NCBI GenBank assembly: GCA_964561165.1
Contig: CAZLOJ010000001.1
Coordinates: forward strand, 30,780 to 94,779
Reading direction: 5' to 3'
Length of the DNA stretch: 64,000 nucleotides
Source of the DNA: IMCC26077 sp964561165
GTDB taxonomy: Bacteria; Actinomycetota; Actinomycetes; Nanopelagicales; Nanopelagicaceae
The position numbers and the translations under genes were made by a program. Every line of letters starts with the position of its first letter. Within the stretch, counting starts at the first letter, position 1. The notes beneath the pieces were generated by a model that did not search any database, was not told where the DNA came from, and saw nothing but the letters and a program-made list of their open reading frames with translations. Below are positions 41,956 to 50,696 of the stretch, one piece after another.

Positions 41956-43235
41956 TCCTTCCCATCAGGAAAACTAAATCGCTTGATTGAGTCTGCAAAC
42001 ATTTCTCCACCAGCACCTGGCGCAGTTGGTGCGAGATATTTGCCTTGTTTAATTTCGACAGGGGAAACAAAATGTTCATGCAAATGGTCAACAAATTCGA
42101 TGACCCGCGCATCATTCTCGCCAGAGACAGCGACATAGTCGAACATTGAAAGGTGTTGAACGAGTTCGCAGAGGCCAACACCACCTGCATGCGGACAGAC
42201 CGGGATCCCAAACTTGGCAGCCATCAATATATTTGCAATATTTTCATTTGGCCCTGCAACTCGAGTTGAATCAATTTGCATAAAAGAAAATGCTCCCAGC
42301 TGGAGCATTTGTTTGAAGATAATGCGATTTTGAACATGCTCTCCAGTTGCTACGCGAATCGGGGCGATTGCCTTCGCGATAGTGGCATGGCCAAGTGCAT
42401 CGTCGGGAGAAGTTGGCTCTTCAATCCAATAGAGATCGACACCATGCAACTCTTTCAACCATGCGATTGCCTCATCAACGCTCCAAACCTGATTAGCATC
42501 GATTGCAAGGCGAACGTTTGGCCCTACTGCTTCTCGAGCTAATCGTAATCGGCGTTTATCATCGGCAATAGAGCCACCGCACTTTAATTTAATAAGCGTG
42601 AATCCATCAGCAACAGCTTCTTTGGCCAAACGAACCATCTTCTCGTCGCTATAACCAAGCCAACCTGGTGAGGTTGTATATGCGGGCACACCATCTTTAA
42701 GAAGTTTCGCCTTTCTGGCAGCTTTAGTTGGCTCTGCCTTCTTTAGGATTTCTAGCGCTTCTTCTGGTGTGAGGACATCGCGGATGTACCGAAAATCAAC
42801 GAGCGAAACAATTTCTTCTGGGCTCATGTCTGCGAGAACTTCCCAAAGTGGTTTACGTTCATGTTTTGAAACAAGATCCCATAACGCAGTCAGTACTGCG
42901 CCAACTGCCATGTGTGTCAGACCCTTTTCTGGGCCAAGCCATCGAATCTGTGAATCGCTTACCAAATCACGCGCAATCTGACCGAGCGCGCCCTTCAATT
43001 CGGAAACTTTGATACCAATAACCTTTGGTGCCAACAATTCAATTGTTGCGCACTGTAATTCAGTGCCTCGACCAAGAGTGAAAGCGAAGCCATGTCCGGA
43101 GATTTCTGAATCAGTGTCGAGAATGAGGTAAGCGGCCGAATAGTCAGGATCTTTATTCATGGCATCGGATCCATCAAGAGATTTCGAGGTGGGGAAACGA
43201 ATATCTGCGATTCGGAAGCCGGTGATTGTTGTCAT
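41946..43235 (-). CDS. fucD: L-fuconate dehydratase
   Basis: Enolase-superfamily enzyme converting L-fuconate to 2-keto-3-deoxy-L-fuconate (ENOSF1-like). 429 residues, the usual length. Diagnostic segments: YTTSPGWLGYSDEKM, IKLKCGG (KxK base motif), AIDANQVW, WIEEPTSPDD, ATGEHVQNR and CPHAGGVGLCE with the catalytic His. Ribosome site AAAGGG before the ATG. Diverges from the aldo/keto reductase over 43 nt. It is the strongest pointer to L-fucose (or related deoxysugar) catabolism in the island. Confidence 0.93.
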   Translation of the reverse strand: MTTITGFRIADIRFPTSKSLDGSDAMNKDPDYSAAYLILDTDSEISGHGFAFTLGRGTELQCATIELLAPKVIGIKVSELKGALGQIARDLVSDSQIRWLGPEKGLTHMAVGAVLTALWDLVSKHERKPLWEVLADMSPEEIVSLVDFRYIRDVLTPEEALEILKKAEPTKAARKAKLLKDGVPAYTTSPGWLGYSDEKMVRLAKEAVADGFTLIKLKCGGSIADDKRRLRLAREAVGPNVRLAIDANQVWSVDEAIAWLKELHGVDLYWIEEPTSPDDALGHATIAKAIAPIRVATGEHVQNRIIFKQMLQLGAFSFMQIDSTRVAGPNENIANILMAAKFGIPVCPHAGGVGLCELVQHLSMFDYVAVSGENDARVIEFVDHLHEHFVSPVEIKQGKYLAPTAPGAGGEMFADSIKRFSFPDGKEWQ

Positions 43236-43259
43236 GAGACCCTTTCGCTAAACAGCAAA

Positions 43260-43274
43260 AATCCTATACGATTC
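43260..43274 (+). promoter_or_regulatory. Leaderless promoter and possible operator for aldo/keto reductase
   Basis: AATCCTATACGATTC contains the -10 hexamer TACGAT (43267-43272), 6 nt before the ATG at 43279. It differs by one base from the element before the orphan ABC permease pair (23620-23634). AATC/GATT is an inverted repeat and the site also lies close to the fucD start on the other strand. Confidence 0.58.
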
Positions 43275-43278
43275 CGTC

Positions 43279-44256
43279 ATGTCACGCCATAATCAAAAAA
43301 TCGCATTGAAGCGAGTGCCACTTGAAATCACTCGATTGGGTCTTGGGACTGCGCCTCTTGGCGGAATGTTCACTTCAGTCTCTGAACACGATAGTGATGA
43401 GCTCATCGAAACCGCTTTTGAAATTGGAATCAATTATTTCGATACCGCACCACTCTATGGTTATGGTCGATCTGAAGTTCGCTTAGGTCGCGCACTTCGG
43501 GCAGCGAAGAGAGATTTCGTAATCTCTACAAAAGTTGGTCGAGTTCTGAACGAAACCTCACAGCCGGATAAAGAATTCTTCAAAGATGCTGACCCGACAA
43601 AAGAATCTGTGTATGACTGGAGCGCGGATGGAGTCAAGCGATCAATTAATGAGAGTTTAGAACGCCTGGGGCTAGATCATATTGACATGGTGTTACTACA
43701 TGATTGTGAAGATTTTCTTGAGCAGACGATTCGCGAGGCTTATCCAGTCCTAGATAGCTATCGCTCACAAGGAATAATCAAAGCGGTTGGAATGGGGCTT
43801 AATCTCTGCGCACCATCGGTTGCAGTGATGAAAGAGACCGACCTTGACTGTGCGCTTATTGCTGGCCGTTACACGCTTCTTGATCAAGAGGCACAGGAAG
43901 AGCTTTTCCCACTTGCTCTGAAGAAGAATGTCTCGATGATTATCGGTGGCGTATACAACTCGGGAGTTTTAGCAAACCCAGTGAAGGGCGCCGCATATAA
44001 CTACGCTCCAGTAAGCGAGGATTTGCTCGACCGCGCTCTCGCAATAAAGGCATTCTTAGCCGAACGAGGAGTCTCATTGACCGCTGCTGCAATTCAATTC
44101 CCGCTGCGTCATCCAGCCGTGGCCACAGTATTGACCGGCTCGCGCAGCGCAGCGGAGCTCCGGGCAAATGTTGCGGATTTTAATGCAGAAATCTCAGACT
44201 CCGTGTGGAACGAATTGGAAGCGAGTGGTCTCATCAAACCACTCTTACTTCATTAA
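43279..44256 (+). CDS. Aldo/keto reductase, L-fucose (D-threo-aldose) 1-dehydrogenase type
   Basis: NAD(P)-dependent oxidation of the aldose C1 to a lactone. 325 residues. Catalytic Tyr in NYFDTAPLYGYGRSE, Lys in VISTKVGR, His in MVLLHDCED; cofactor-phosphate region VLTGSRSAAELRAN. The YGYGRSEVRLGRAL pattern is typical of the L-fucose dehydrogenase/pyridoxal dehydrogenase subgroup. Divergent from L-fuconate dehydratase; together with the lactonase at 29617 the three first steps of fucose oxidation are present. Confidence 0.88.
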   Translation: MSRHNQKIALKRVPLEITRLGLGTAPLGGMFTSVSEHDSDELIETAFEIGINYFDTAPLYGYGRSEVRLGRALRAAKRDFVISTKVGRVLNETSQPDKEFFKDADPTKESVYDWSADGVKRSINESLERLGLDHIDMVLLHDCEDFLEQTIREAYPVLDSYRSQGIIKAVGMGLNLCAPSVAVMKETDLDCALIAGRYTLLDQEAQEELFPLALKKNVSMIIGGVYNSGVLANPVKGAAYNYAPVSEDLLDRALAIKAFLAERGVSLTAAAIQFPLRHPAVATVLTGSRSAAELRANVADFNAEISDSVWNELEASGLIKPLLLH

Positions 44257-44727
44257 ATTCGTAGTATCTTTTGCGAAATCATTGCTCCACGTTGAAAAGA
44301 GTGTAGTGGCGCTCAAAATCGCATCGTTAGCTTTCTTCACCAATTTCTTATCATTCTTCTTTATCGCCGGCGCATAAAGATTGATTGCACTTGTATAAGC
44401 TTTTATAAACTTTCGTAACGTCACATCAGATTTTTTAAAACCAGATGAAACTTTTATTTTAGAGAAATTGATTAAGGAACTCTTTACGAGATTATCGGCG
44501 ATTTGCGCTTTTTTCATCCACGCCTTGTATTCAGCTGAACCGAATTTATCCGGAGCGGCTTGATAGGTATCTCCCCACGTACCAATCGCATTAGAGAATT
44601 CTTGCGTTAGCGTGCTCGCATTTTGTGCGTATTTTGCATCGCTCTCGCTCATCGCCGCAAAGGCGGGTGATGCAATAGACAATAACAAAGTCAGAACTAG
44701 CGCAAGGCTTTTAATTCGAACTCTCAT
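44245..44727 (-). CDS. Small secreted helical protein of unknown function
   Basis: 160 residues, signal peptide about 1-24 (SIASPAFA). The mature part is predicted helical and Lys/Ala/Ser-rich (KKNDKKLVKKANDAI). No family recognised. Its last codons overlap the aldo/keto reductase stop by 12 nt on the opposite strand. Leaderless-type promoter TAGTCT 6 nt upstream. Confidence 0.6.
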   Translation of the reverse strand: MRVRIKSLALVLTLLLSIASPAFAAMSESDAKYAQNASTLTQEFSNAIGTWGDTYQAAPDKFGSAEYKAWMKKAQIADNLVKSSLINFSKIKVSSGFKKSDVTLRKFIKAYTSAINLYAPAIKKNDKKLVKKANDAILSATTLFSTWSNDFAKDTTNLMK

Positions 44728-44733
44728 TCCATA

Positions 44734-44739
44734 AGACTA
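44734..44739 (-). promoter_or_regulatory. -10 element for leaderless small secreted protein mRNA
   Basis: TAGTCT on the minus strand ends 6 nt before the ATG at 44727; it lies in the 9-nt spacer after the MFS gene stop (overlapping its last codon). Confidence 0.5.
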
Positions 44740-46017
44740 GCGGAATACTCTCTTATTCATAAGGAGTAACGCAGCACATAGATATGCGATCGCGATTGCC
44801 ATTGGGACAACAGGAGTGAGCCCACTTGACGGCAGGAAGAATGCGCATAACAGAGCCCCGGAGACGATGGCGCCATTGACGACGACGTCATAAACGGCGA
44901 AAACGCGCCCACGAAAAATATCGTTTGTTCGTTGTTGCACAATTGCATCATTGGTGACTTTCACAGCCTGTCCGGCCATGCCGGTAACGAATCCCATCAC
45001 GATTAACGTAGTTTCATTCTGTGCAAATGCAAAAATAATTGGCATCACAGCAGCGGCAGCCATCGCGCAACGACTCCAGAGGAAACGATCAACTATGCGG
45101 GTAATAGGTGGAGTGATAACAGCTCCAAGTGTGATGCCAAGCCCAGAGAGCACTAGCGCCAGTGCAAAACCGCCCAAGCCAGCATCAGGATTTTGAGCGT
45201 CATTGAAAGTATTTCGTTCGAGAATGAGCGCCATTAATGTCAATGCAGTGAGGCCGCCACGTTGAATCGCTACTACTACGATGGCGACAAAACTCGTCTG
45301 TCTCGCCCATAAATATGAGAAACCTGCGCGCATCTCATTGAAACCTTCAAACCATGCCGGAGCAATTTGATGGGGCTCTGGGCCGAGCTCGCTCTTTCCC
45401 ATTCGTAACGCAAGGAGCGCTGCCGCAAGATAGCCAAGTGCAGCAACTACCACCAATAGCGCATCAGCTTGATCTGGATTTGCAATCGTATTAAATACCT
45501 TACGAAGTCCCACACCCAATCCGCCGCCAAGCACAATCGCGATAGTTCCACCAGTGACGCTGAGCGCATTCGCGCCAATGAGATTCTCCTCGCTTACTAA
45601 TCGTGGTGTTGCAGCGGAGAGACCAGCGAGAATCAAGCGGTTGATTCCAAATGAAACGAGAACAGTAAGCGTGAGTAGCGCACCGGTATTACCAAATACG
45701 AGAACAAGCGCGACAAATATTAAGGTGAAAGCGCGGAGTGAATTCGCGTATAAGAGAATCTGTCGTCGTGAGTATTTATCGAGCAGTGTTCCCACAACTG
45801 GCCCGACAAGAGAGTACGGAAGCAAAACAACGGCAAACGCGATCGCAGCGCTCTGCGCACTTGCCGCCCGCTCAGGTGAGAAGAGCAAGAAGGCCGCTAG
45901 CGCGCTTTGATAGAGACCATCGGTTCCTTGCCCCATCCAACGGATGGCAATCAATCGCCAGAAACGACCAAAGTGCGGAAACCACTTGGGTCGCAAAGGA
46001 GCGGTGAGCTTTGCCAT
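44737..46017 (-). CDS. MFS transporter
   Basis: 426 residues, about 12 membrane helices. Motif A-like loop GTLLDKYSRRQILLYANSLR (near 80-99) between helices 2 and 3 marks the major facilitator superfamily; the protein resembles macrolide-efflux-type MFS3 members. Direction is probably efflux, substrate unknown. Divergent from the DUF5318 gene across a 41-nt spacer with leaderless-type promoters on both sides. Confidence 0.85.
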   Translation of the reverse strand: MAKLTAPLRPKWFPHFGRFWRLIAIRWMGQGTDGLYQSALAAFLLFSPERAASAQSAAIAFAVVLLPYSLVGPVVGTLLDKYSRRQILLYANSLRAFTLIFVALVLVFGNTGALLTLTVLVSFGINRLILAGLSAATPRLVSEENLIGANALSVTGGTIAIVLGGGLGVGLRKVFNTIANPDQADALLVVVAALGYLAAALLALRMGKSELGPEPHQIAPAWFEGFNEMRAGFSYLWARQTSFVAIVVVAIQRGGLTALTLMALILERNTFNDAQNPDAGLGGFALALVLSGLGITLGAVITPPITRIVDRFLWSRCAMAAAAVMPIIFAFAQNETTLIVMGFVTGMAGQAVKVTNDAIVQQRTNDIFRGRVFAVYDVVVNGAIVSGALLCAFFLPSSGLTPVVPMAIAIAYLCAALLLMNKRVFR

Positions 46018-46024
46018 GTGGCCA

Positions 46025-46030
46025 AGCCTA
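46025..46030 (-). promoter_or_regulatory. -10 element for leaderless MFS mRNA
   Basis: TAGGCT on the minus strand ends 7 nt before the ATG at 46017. Confidence 0.5.
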
Positions 46031-46046
46031 GAGCGTTATTTGAGAT

Positions 46047-46052
46047 TACCCT
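46047..46052 (+). promoter_or_regulatory. -10 element for leaderless DUF5318 mRNA
   Basis: TACCCT ends 6 nt before the ATG at 46059, back to back with the MFS promoter. Confidence 0.55.
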
Positions 46053-46058
46053 TATCCC

Positions 46059-46484
46059 ATGTGGTCGCAACGTTCGATAATCGACTATTCGCTCCAAAAG
46101 CGAGCGACGATTTTCAATTTCCTCAAGAATGCTTTTCATGGCACCACCAGCGATCCGACTGACGCAGACCCCTATCTGTTTAAAGCGGCAAAATTCCATG
46201 GTGAAGAGACAGATCGCGAGTGTCCACTTTGTCGTCGTGAGAAATTGGTGGAACTAAATTACATATTTGGCGACGAGCTGGGTCAATATTCTGGTCGCCT
46301 CAAGTCGAATAAAGAATTAGAAGAGCTAGAGAATGAACATGGTGAATTTCGAGTATACGTAGTTGAAATCTGCCAACGATGTCGATGGAACCATCTACAC
46401 ACCTCCTATCTCCTAGGGGATGGCCGTTCACGGAAACCGCCTCGAAAGGTGCGAACCCTTGAGGATGAAGATTTCGTCAAATAA
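46059..46484 (+). CDS. DUF5318 zinc-ribbon-like protein
   Basis: 141 residues. Two CxxC pairs, CPLC (near 49) and CQRC (near 107), could bind one zinc. Starts MWSQRSIIDYSLQKRAT, like the actinobacterial DUF5318 family (Rv0049 position). Function unknown, but it always precedes the class A PBP gene in this locus, 16 nt downstream here. Confidence 0.85.
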   Translation: MWSQRSIIDYSLQKRATIFNFLKNAFHGTTSDPTDADPYLFKAAKFHGEETDRECPLCRREKLVELNYIFGDELGQYSGRLKSNKELEELENEHGEFRVYVVEICQRCRWNHLHTSYLLGDGRSRKPPRKVRTLEDEDFVK

Positions 46485-46488
46485 TCAG

Positions 46489-46494
46489 TAACCT
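46489..46494 (+). promoter_or_regulatory. -10 element for leaderless PBP mRNA
   Basis: TAACCT ends 6 nt before the ATG at 46501, inside the short spacer after DUF5318, so the PBP gene can also be transcribed separately. Confidence 0.5.
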
Positions 46495-46500
46495 ACTCAT

Positions 46501-48546
46501 ATGGCTGCACCGAAGGGAAAACCACGACGCGTCTCGCTCAAACGCTTGGCGTTGCGCTGGATGCTTTTCTTAGGTGGGCTTGGCTTCTTCGCTGGATCTG
46601 TACTTCTGGTTTTTTCATACTTTACCGTTCAAATTCCTGACCCGAATTCATATGTCACTAGCCAGGCAACCATCCTTACCTACGATGATGGTTCTGAGTT
46701 TGCACGCATCGGAGCGCAGAATCGAACTAGCGTCCCCTTAGGAAAAATTCCACTTGATCTACGCCACGCGGTGTTGGCCGCGGAGAATCGAAATTTCTAT
46801 AAAGAGCATGCAATTAGTCCAACAGGAATCATTCGCGCTCTCTTTAATATGGCGCGAGGCGGGGCTGTCCAAGGTGGATCTACAATCACTCAGCAATACG
46901 CCAAGACAGCATTCTTGACTCCCGATCAAACTATTAAGCGTAAAATCAAAGAGTTAATCATCGCAATTAAATTAGAGAACACAATGACTAAAGATGAGAT
47001 TCTTGAGAGCTATCTCAACACCATTTATTTTGGTCGCGGCGCGTACGGGGTTGAAACCGCATCACAAATGTATTTTGGCAAAAGCGTCCGAGATTTGACG
47101 CTGAGGCAATCAGCCGTTCTTGCATCGGTGCTTCGTTCACCTGGTTATTACGATCCAGGGTTACGTGATGGTAACGCCGAGCGATTAGCAGCACGGTATC
47201 GGTACACCATTCGTGGGATGGTCTCAGCCGGTTGGGCAGACAAGAAGCTCTTGAATAATCTTGAGATGCCAGCGGTTCAACCGCGCTCGAAGAGTGGAAT
47301 TCTTGCTGGTCCGAAAGGGTATCTCGTTGCAGCCGTCCAGAAAGAGCTCAATCAGCTGGGCTTCTCGGACGAGAAATTGCTAGTGGGTGGTCTGCGTGTG
47401 ACGACCACTCTCAATAAAAAAGCACAAGAAGCTGCAGTATTGGCGGTAAGTAAAGAGGCGCCAAAGAAAGCTCCGGATGATCTTCATATTGGCTTAGCTG
47501 CGGTAAGGCCAGGCACTGGCGCAATTCTTGCGATGTATGGTGGACCTGATTATGTAGAGCGACAGTTGAATAATGCGACGCAAGGAATTACACAAGCGGG
47601 CTCGAGTTTCAAGCCATTTGCGTTAGCAGCTGCGCTCGAAGCGGGCATCTCCGTTGATACCGTGTGGAATGGCCAGTCACCCCAAACTTTTGATGACAAT
47701 GGCAAGCCATATCTAGTAGCAAATTATGGAAAAAAATCCTACAAGAACTTAACGTTGCTAGAAGCCACGGAGAAATCAGTCAATACTGTCTATGTCCCAC
47801 TCGGCATTGCGGTTGGACCAGAGAAAGTCATTGACGCTGCTCGTCGAGCAGGAATCCCTGAAAAAGTAGAGATGGTCCCAACTCCATCCGTTGTGCTGGG
47901 CGTAGCTAGTCCACATGTTCTCGATGTAGCAAATGCGTACGCCACCTTCGCGGCAGAGGGAATTTATGCCAAACCATTTTTAGTAGTTGAAGTTGGCAGT
48001 CGCAATGGTGGTCTGCTCTACAAAGCAAACCCACAAGGTCAAGAAGTATTCGCAAAAGAGGTGATGGCTGACCTCACCTATGCGCTTCAGAGCGTCGTGA
48101 AGTTTGGCTCTGGTTTTGCAGCGCAAAAGCTTGGTCGACCAGCGGCAGGAAAAACAGGCACGAGCCAAGAAAATAGCTCGGCATGGTGGAATGGATATAC
48201 GCCACAAATAGCAGCATCCGTAGCTTTCTATCGAGATGATTCAACTGAATCATTGCGTGGCATCGGTGGCATGAGAACTCTCACCGGTGGATCTTTTCCT
48301 GCGCGAATCTGGACCGAGTTTATGAAAGGTGCGCTAGCAGGTGAACCGGTCTTGGATTTTCCAGAACCTGTTTTCATCGGAGAGGATGCGCTCGCCGATG
48401 GTTCGATTTATACCTTGATTCCAAAGCCACCGGGATTCGAGGATGTAACAACACCACCGATAAACCCATCGCCAAGTGCAGCACCAAGCAGCGCTAACCC
48501 TTCCGCCCCCGCCGCTTCCCCAACCCCCACTAAATCTGGTAATTAA
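46501..48546 (+). CDS. ponA: Class A penicillin-binding protein (PonA/PBP1)
   Basis: Bifunctional peptidoglycan synthase. 681 residues: basic cytoplasmic start, one membrane helix (about 20-42), GT51 glycosyltransferase with ENRNFYKEHAI and GGSTITQQYAK, then the transpeptidase with SxxK in GSSFKPF, SxN in EKSVNTVY and KTG in GKTGTSQENSS. The last 40 residues are a Pro/Ser/Ala/Thr-rich tail, likely spanning the wall. The stop overlaps the GT87 gene (TAATG). Position matches ponA1 of mycobacteria. Confidence 0.95.
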   Translation: MAAPKGKPRRVSLKRLALRWMLFLGGLGFFAGSVLLVFSYFTVQIPDPNSYVTSQATILTYDDGSEFARIGAQNRTSVPLGKIPLDLRHAVLAAENRNFYKEHAISPTGIIRALFNMARGGAVQGGSTITQQYAKTAFLTPDQTIKRKIKELIIAIKLENTMTKDEILESYLNTIYFGRGAYGVETASQMYFGKSVRDLTLRQSAVLASVLRSPGYYDPGLRDGNAERLAARYRYTIRGMVSAGWADKKLLNNLEMPAVQPRSKSGILAGPKGYLVAAVQKELNQLGFSDEKLLVGGLRVTTTLNKKAQEAAVLAVSKEAPKKAPDDLHIGLAAVRPGTGAILAMYGGPDYVERQLNNATQGITQAGSSFKPFALAAALEAGISVDTVWNGQSPQTFDDNGKPYLVANYGKKSYKNLTLLEATEKSVNTVYVPLGIAVGPEKVIDAARRAGIPEKVEMVPTPSVVLGVASPHVLDVANAYATFAAEGIYAKPFLVVEVGSRNGGLLYKANPQGQEVFAKEVMADLTYALQSVVKFGSGFAAQKLGRPAAGKTGTSQENSSAWWNGYTPQIAASVAFYRDDSTESLRGIGGMRTLTGGSFPARIWTEFMKGALAGEPVLDFPEPVFIGEDALADGSIYTLIPKPPGFEDVTTPPINPSPSAAPSSANPSAPAASPTPTKSGN

Positions 48547-49751
48547 TGCGAGTTCGTTCAGTTGCACTGGGCGTATTCATACTCGCGCTTCTTTCGGCAA
48601 CTTTCAGTTATTTAAAATTTGCCCGGTGTGTGGAGAGCGGATGGATATCTCCCGCTGTCTATCAATTGGGCTGTTACACCGATATCACAGCCCTCTATGA
48701 GGCTAGACAATTTTCCGTGGATAGTTTTCCTTATAGTTCGGGCGTTAATTCATTGGAGTATCCAATCCTCTCCGGAATTGGCATTTGGTTGATTTCATTA
48801 ATCACAAAAGATGGCCCCGAGGGGTTATATCAATTTTTCATTCTCAACATCATTGCACTTTCAATTTTCTATTCGTATCTAATTCATTTAATTGCGAAAA
48901 TTGAGCGTAAGAGCGCTCTAATCTATGCGCTATCACCAGCAGTAATTTCGGCGCTCTTCATCAATTGGGATATCTGGGCGATTACCCCAATGATCGCATC
49001 GCTCTATTTTCTCAATGGCAACCGTTATCGATTAGCGGGTGCGCTCCTGTCGATTGGTATTTTTCTAAAATTCTTTCCAATCATAGTCATCATTCCCATT
49101 CTGCTTTTCATATGGCGCAGACCATCAGCGAGTGCACAATTTTTGCAAGGCTTAGGCGCAAGCGCTGTGCTAATAAATGTTCCCTTCATGCTCCTTGATC
49201 TCAATGGCTGGGCGAAGTTTTACATATTCAACTACCAGCGCGGAGTAGATTTCGGCTCGCTTTGGTACGTGATTTCCCTAAAAGGCTCCTGGATTTCTGC
49301 CTTGAATTGGATAGCCACCCCACTAGTGCTCGTTCTACTGCTGCTCATCTATTTCAGATTTCGAGATAACTTACTTGGCAGTATCTTTCTCGCTTCAGTT
49401 ATTTTCTTCACTTTGAATAAGGTTTATTCACCACAGTACGTTCTCTGGTTAACCGTCGTCGCGCTACTTTTCTTTCCAAAAACTCGAATCTTCTACGCGC
49501 TATTTTCGTTATGGCAAAGCGCAGAGCTCGGTTATCAGATTGGAATTTGGCGCCATTTGTTGACCATCCTTCAAGAAAGCGGTGGGATATCTGCCGATAC
49601 TTATATCGGAATTACGGTATTTCGAATTTTTACCTTATTGCTGTTAGCGGGTTATGGACTCTACTTACTCGAAAACAACTTCGTGAAAGGTGGTCGTAGT
49701 GAACCGAACCGTCAATCCGATCTCTTCGCCTACCTCAGGCGGGACTCCTGA
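48546..49751 (+). CDS. GT87-type polyprenyl-phosphate-dependent mannosyltransferase-like membrane protein
   Basis: 401 residues, about 10 membrane helices, GT-C fold of the DUF2029/GT87 family. An acidic pair in an early extracytoplasmic loop is expected for catalysis; candidates lie in TDITALYEA (near 40-48). It follows ponA as Rv0051 does in mycobacteria and probably modifies a cell-envelope glycan. Its last 87 nt overlap the Alr-like gene on the other strand. Confidence 0.85.
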   Translation: MRVRSVALGVFILALLSATFSYLKFARCVESGWISPAVYQLGCYTDITALYEARQFSVDSFPYSSGVNSLEYPILSGIGIWLISLITKDGPEGLYQFFILNIIALSIFYSYLIHLIAKIERKSALIYALSPAVISALFINWDIWAITPMIASLYFLNGNRYRLAGALLSIGIFLKFFPIIVIIPILLFIWRRPSASAQFLQGLGASAVLINVPFMLLDLNGWAKFYIFNYQRGVDFGSLWYVISLKGSWISALNWIATPLVLVLLLLIYFRFRDNLLGSIFLASVIFFTLNKVYSPQYVLWLTVVALLFFPKTRIFYALFSLWQSAELGYQIGIWRHLLTILQESGGISADTYIGITVFRIFTLLLLAGYGLYLLENNFVKGGRSEPNRQSDLFAYLRRDS

Positions 49752-50684
49752 CTTCATATACAGCAGCGAATTATGCATGTGCGGCGCTTCTGCAAATGAA
49801 AGCACCTTTCCATTCCAGCTATATGGACTTGGGTTCCAACCAAATAGTCGAAAGAGCGCTTTCAATAACTGCTTGCCACCGCGAGTAGGAACCTCTAGCC
49901 CGATTCCCTCGGCGGTACCTCCTGCAGCGATGATTAACCAACCGCGCCCCGGTGCAAGCTGTCGATAGCCAACCTTTTCGCGCGCTACTAATTGATGACA
50001 ATCGAGAACTTTTGCTGTTGCGGTAAGACTTGTACGCGCGCCAAGCCATAAATCTGTTCCGACTCGTACGCGCCATCGGATATCTGGCCAACGCTTGCGC
50101 ACCTCCACCAGATCATCTGGTGCAATATGTGAAATCCAAAGTGTTTGTGAATAGTCGGACGGATGCACCCCGACTTTTGCTAATTGCTCTAATTGACTAG
50201 CAATCCAAGTGATCGTATCGCTCTTCATTCTCTTTTGATCAATCGGAAGATGAATAGCTAACCCTTCGCACCTACCGGAAGTTGCGTAATCAGAAATAGC
50301 TCCCTTTACTTGAGCAATTTCAAATCCGTGTCGTTTTACGGGCGAGATTATTTCGATTACAAATCGGGCAGGTCGCTTTTCGATAAAATCTTTACTATGC
50401 GGTGCAACTGTGTGAATAATCCACGATTCATCAATCGATTCTTGTGGTGAGAGCAGCAGCAAATCGCCGTTGTATTGAGAACGAATAATCGCTGCCTCTT
50501 CTGCGCTATAACAAGCTACGCATGCTGCGCTGAAACCTTCTGCCTCACGGGCAAGTGTGGGAATACCGAAACCGTATCCATTTCCCTTGATTACCGGGAC
50601 CAGATCACCTTGATGACGAGCAACGTAATGCGAGATGTGATGGCGCCAGCGCTCCCCATCAACGTGCAAGGTCAGTGAACTCAT
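49665..50684 (-). CDS. Alanine racemase-like PLP enzyme
   Basis: 339 residues. N-terminal fold-type III PLP barrel with the Schiff-base Lys in VPVIKGNGYGFGIP (near 35; alanine racemases have VKANAYGHG), and a C-terminal beta domain ending GLTVRFTTTTFHEVVFE. Sequence between differs much from housekeeping Alr: I do not see the usual GRVSMD catalytic Tyr region. It may be a divergent amino acid racemase. 12 nt downstream of the FemX-like gene, it suggests a joint role in peptidoglycan cross-bridges or precursors. Confidence 0.72.
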   Translation of the reverse strand: MSSLTLHVDGERWRHHISHYVARHQGDLVPVIKGNGYGFGIPTLAREAEGFSAACVACYSAEEAAIIRSQYNGDLLLLSPQESIDESWIIHTVAPHSKDFIEKRPARFVIEIISPVKRHGFEIAQVKGAISDYATSGRCEGLAIHLPIDQKRMKSDTITWIASQLEQLAKVGVHPSDYSQTLWISHIAPDDLVEVRKRWPDIRWRVRVGTDLWLGARTSLTATAKVLDCHQLVAREKVGYRQLAPGRGWLIIAAGGTAEGIGLEVPTRGGKQLLKALFRLFGWNPSPYSWNGKVLSFAEAPHMHNSLLYMKSGVPPEVGEEIGLTVRFTTTTFHEVVFE

Positions 50685-50696
50685 ATAGCTATCTTC

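Noticed and set aside
22328..44256. Recent horizontal transfer of the sugar island
   Set aside because: Codon and base usage by eye resemble the flanks, leaderless promoters match the core genes, and no mobile element or tRNA boundary is present; transfer cannot be claimed from this window.
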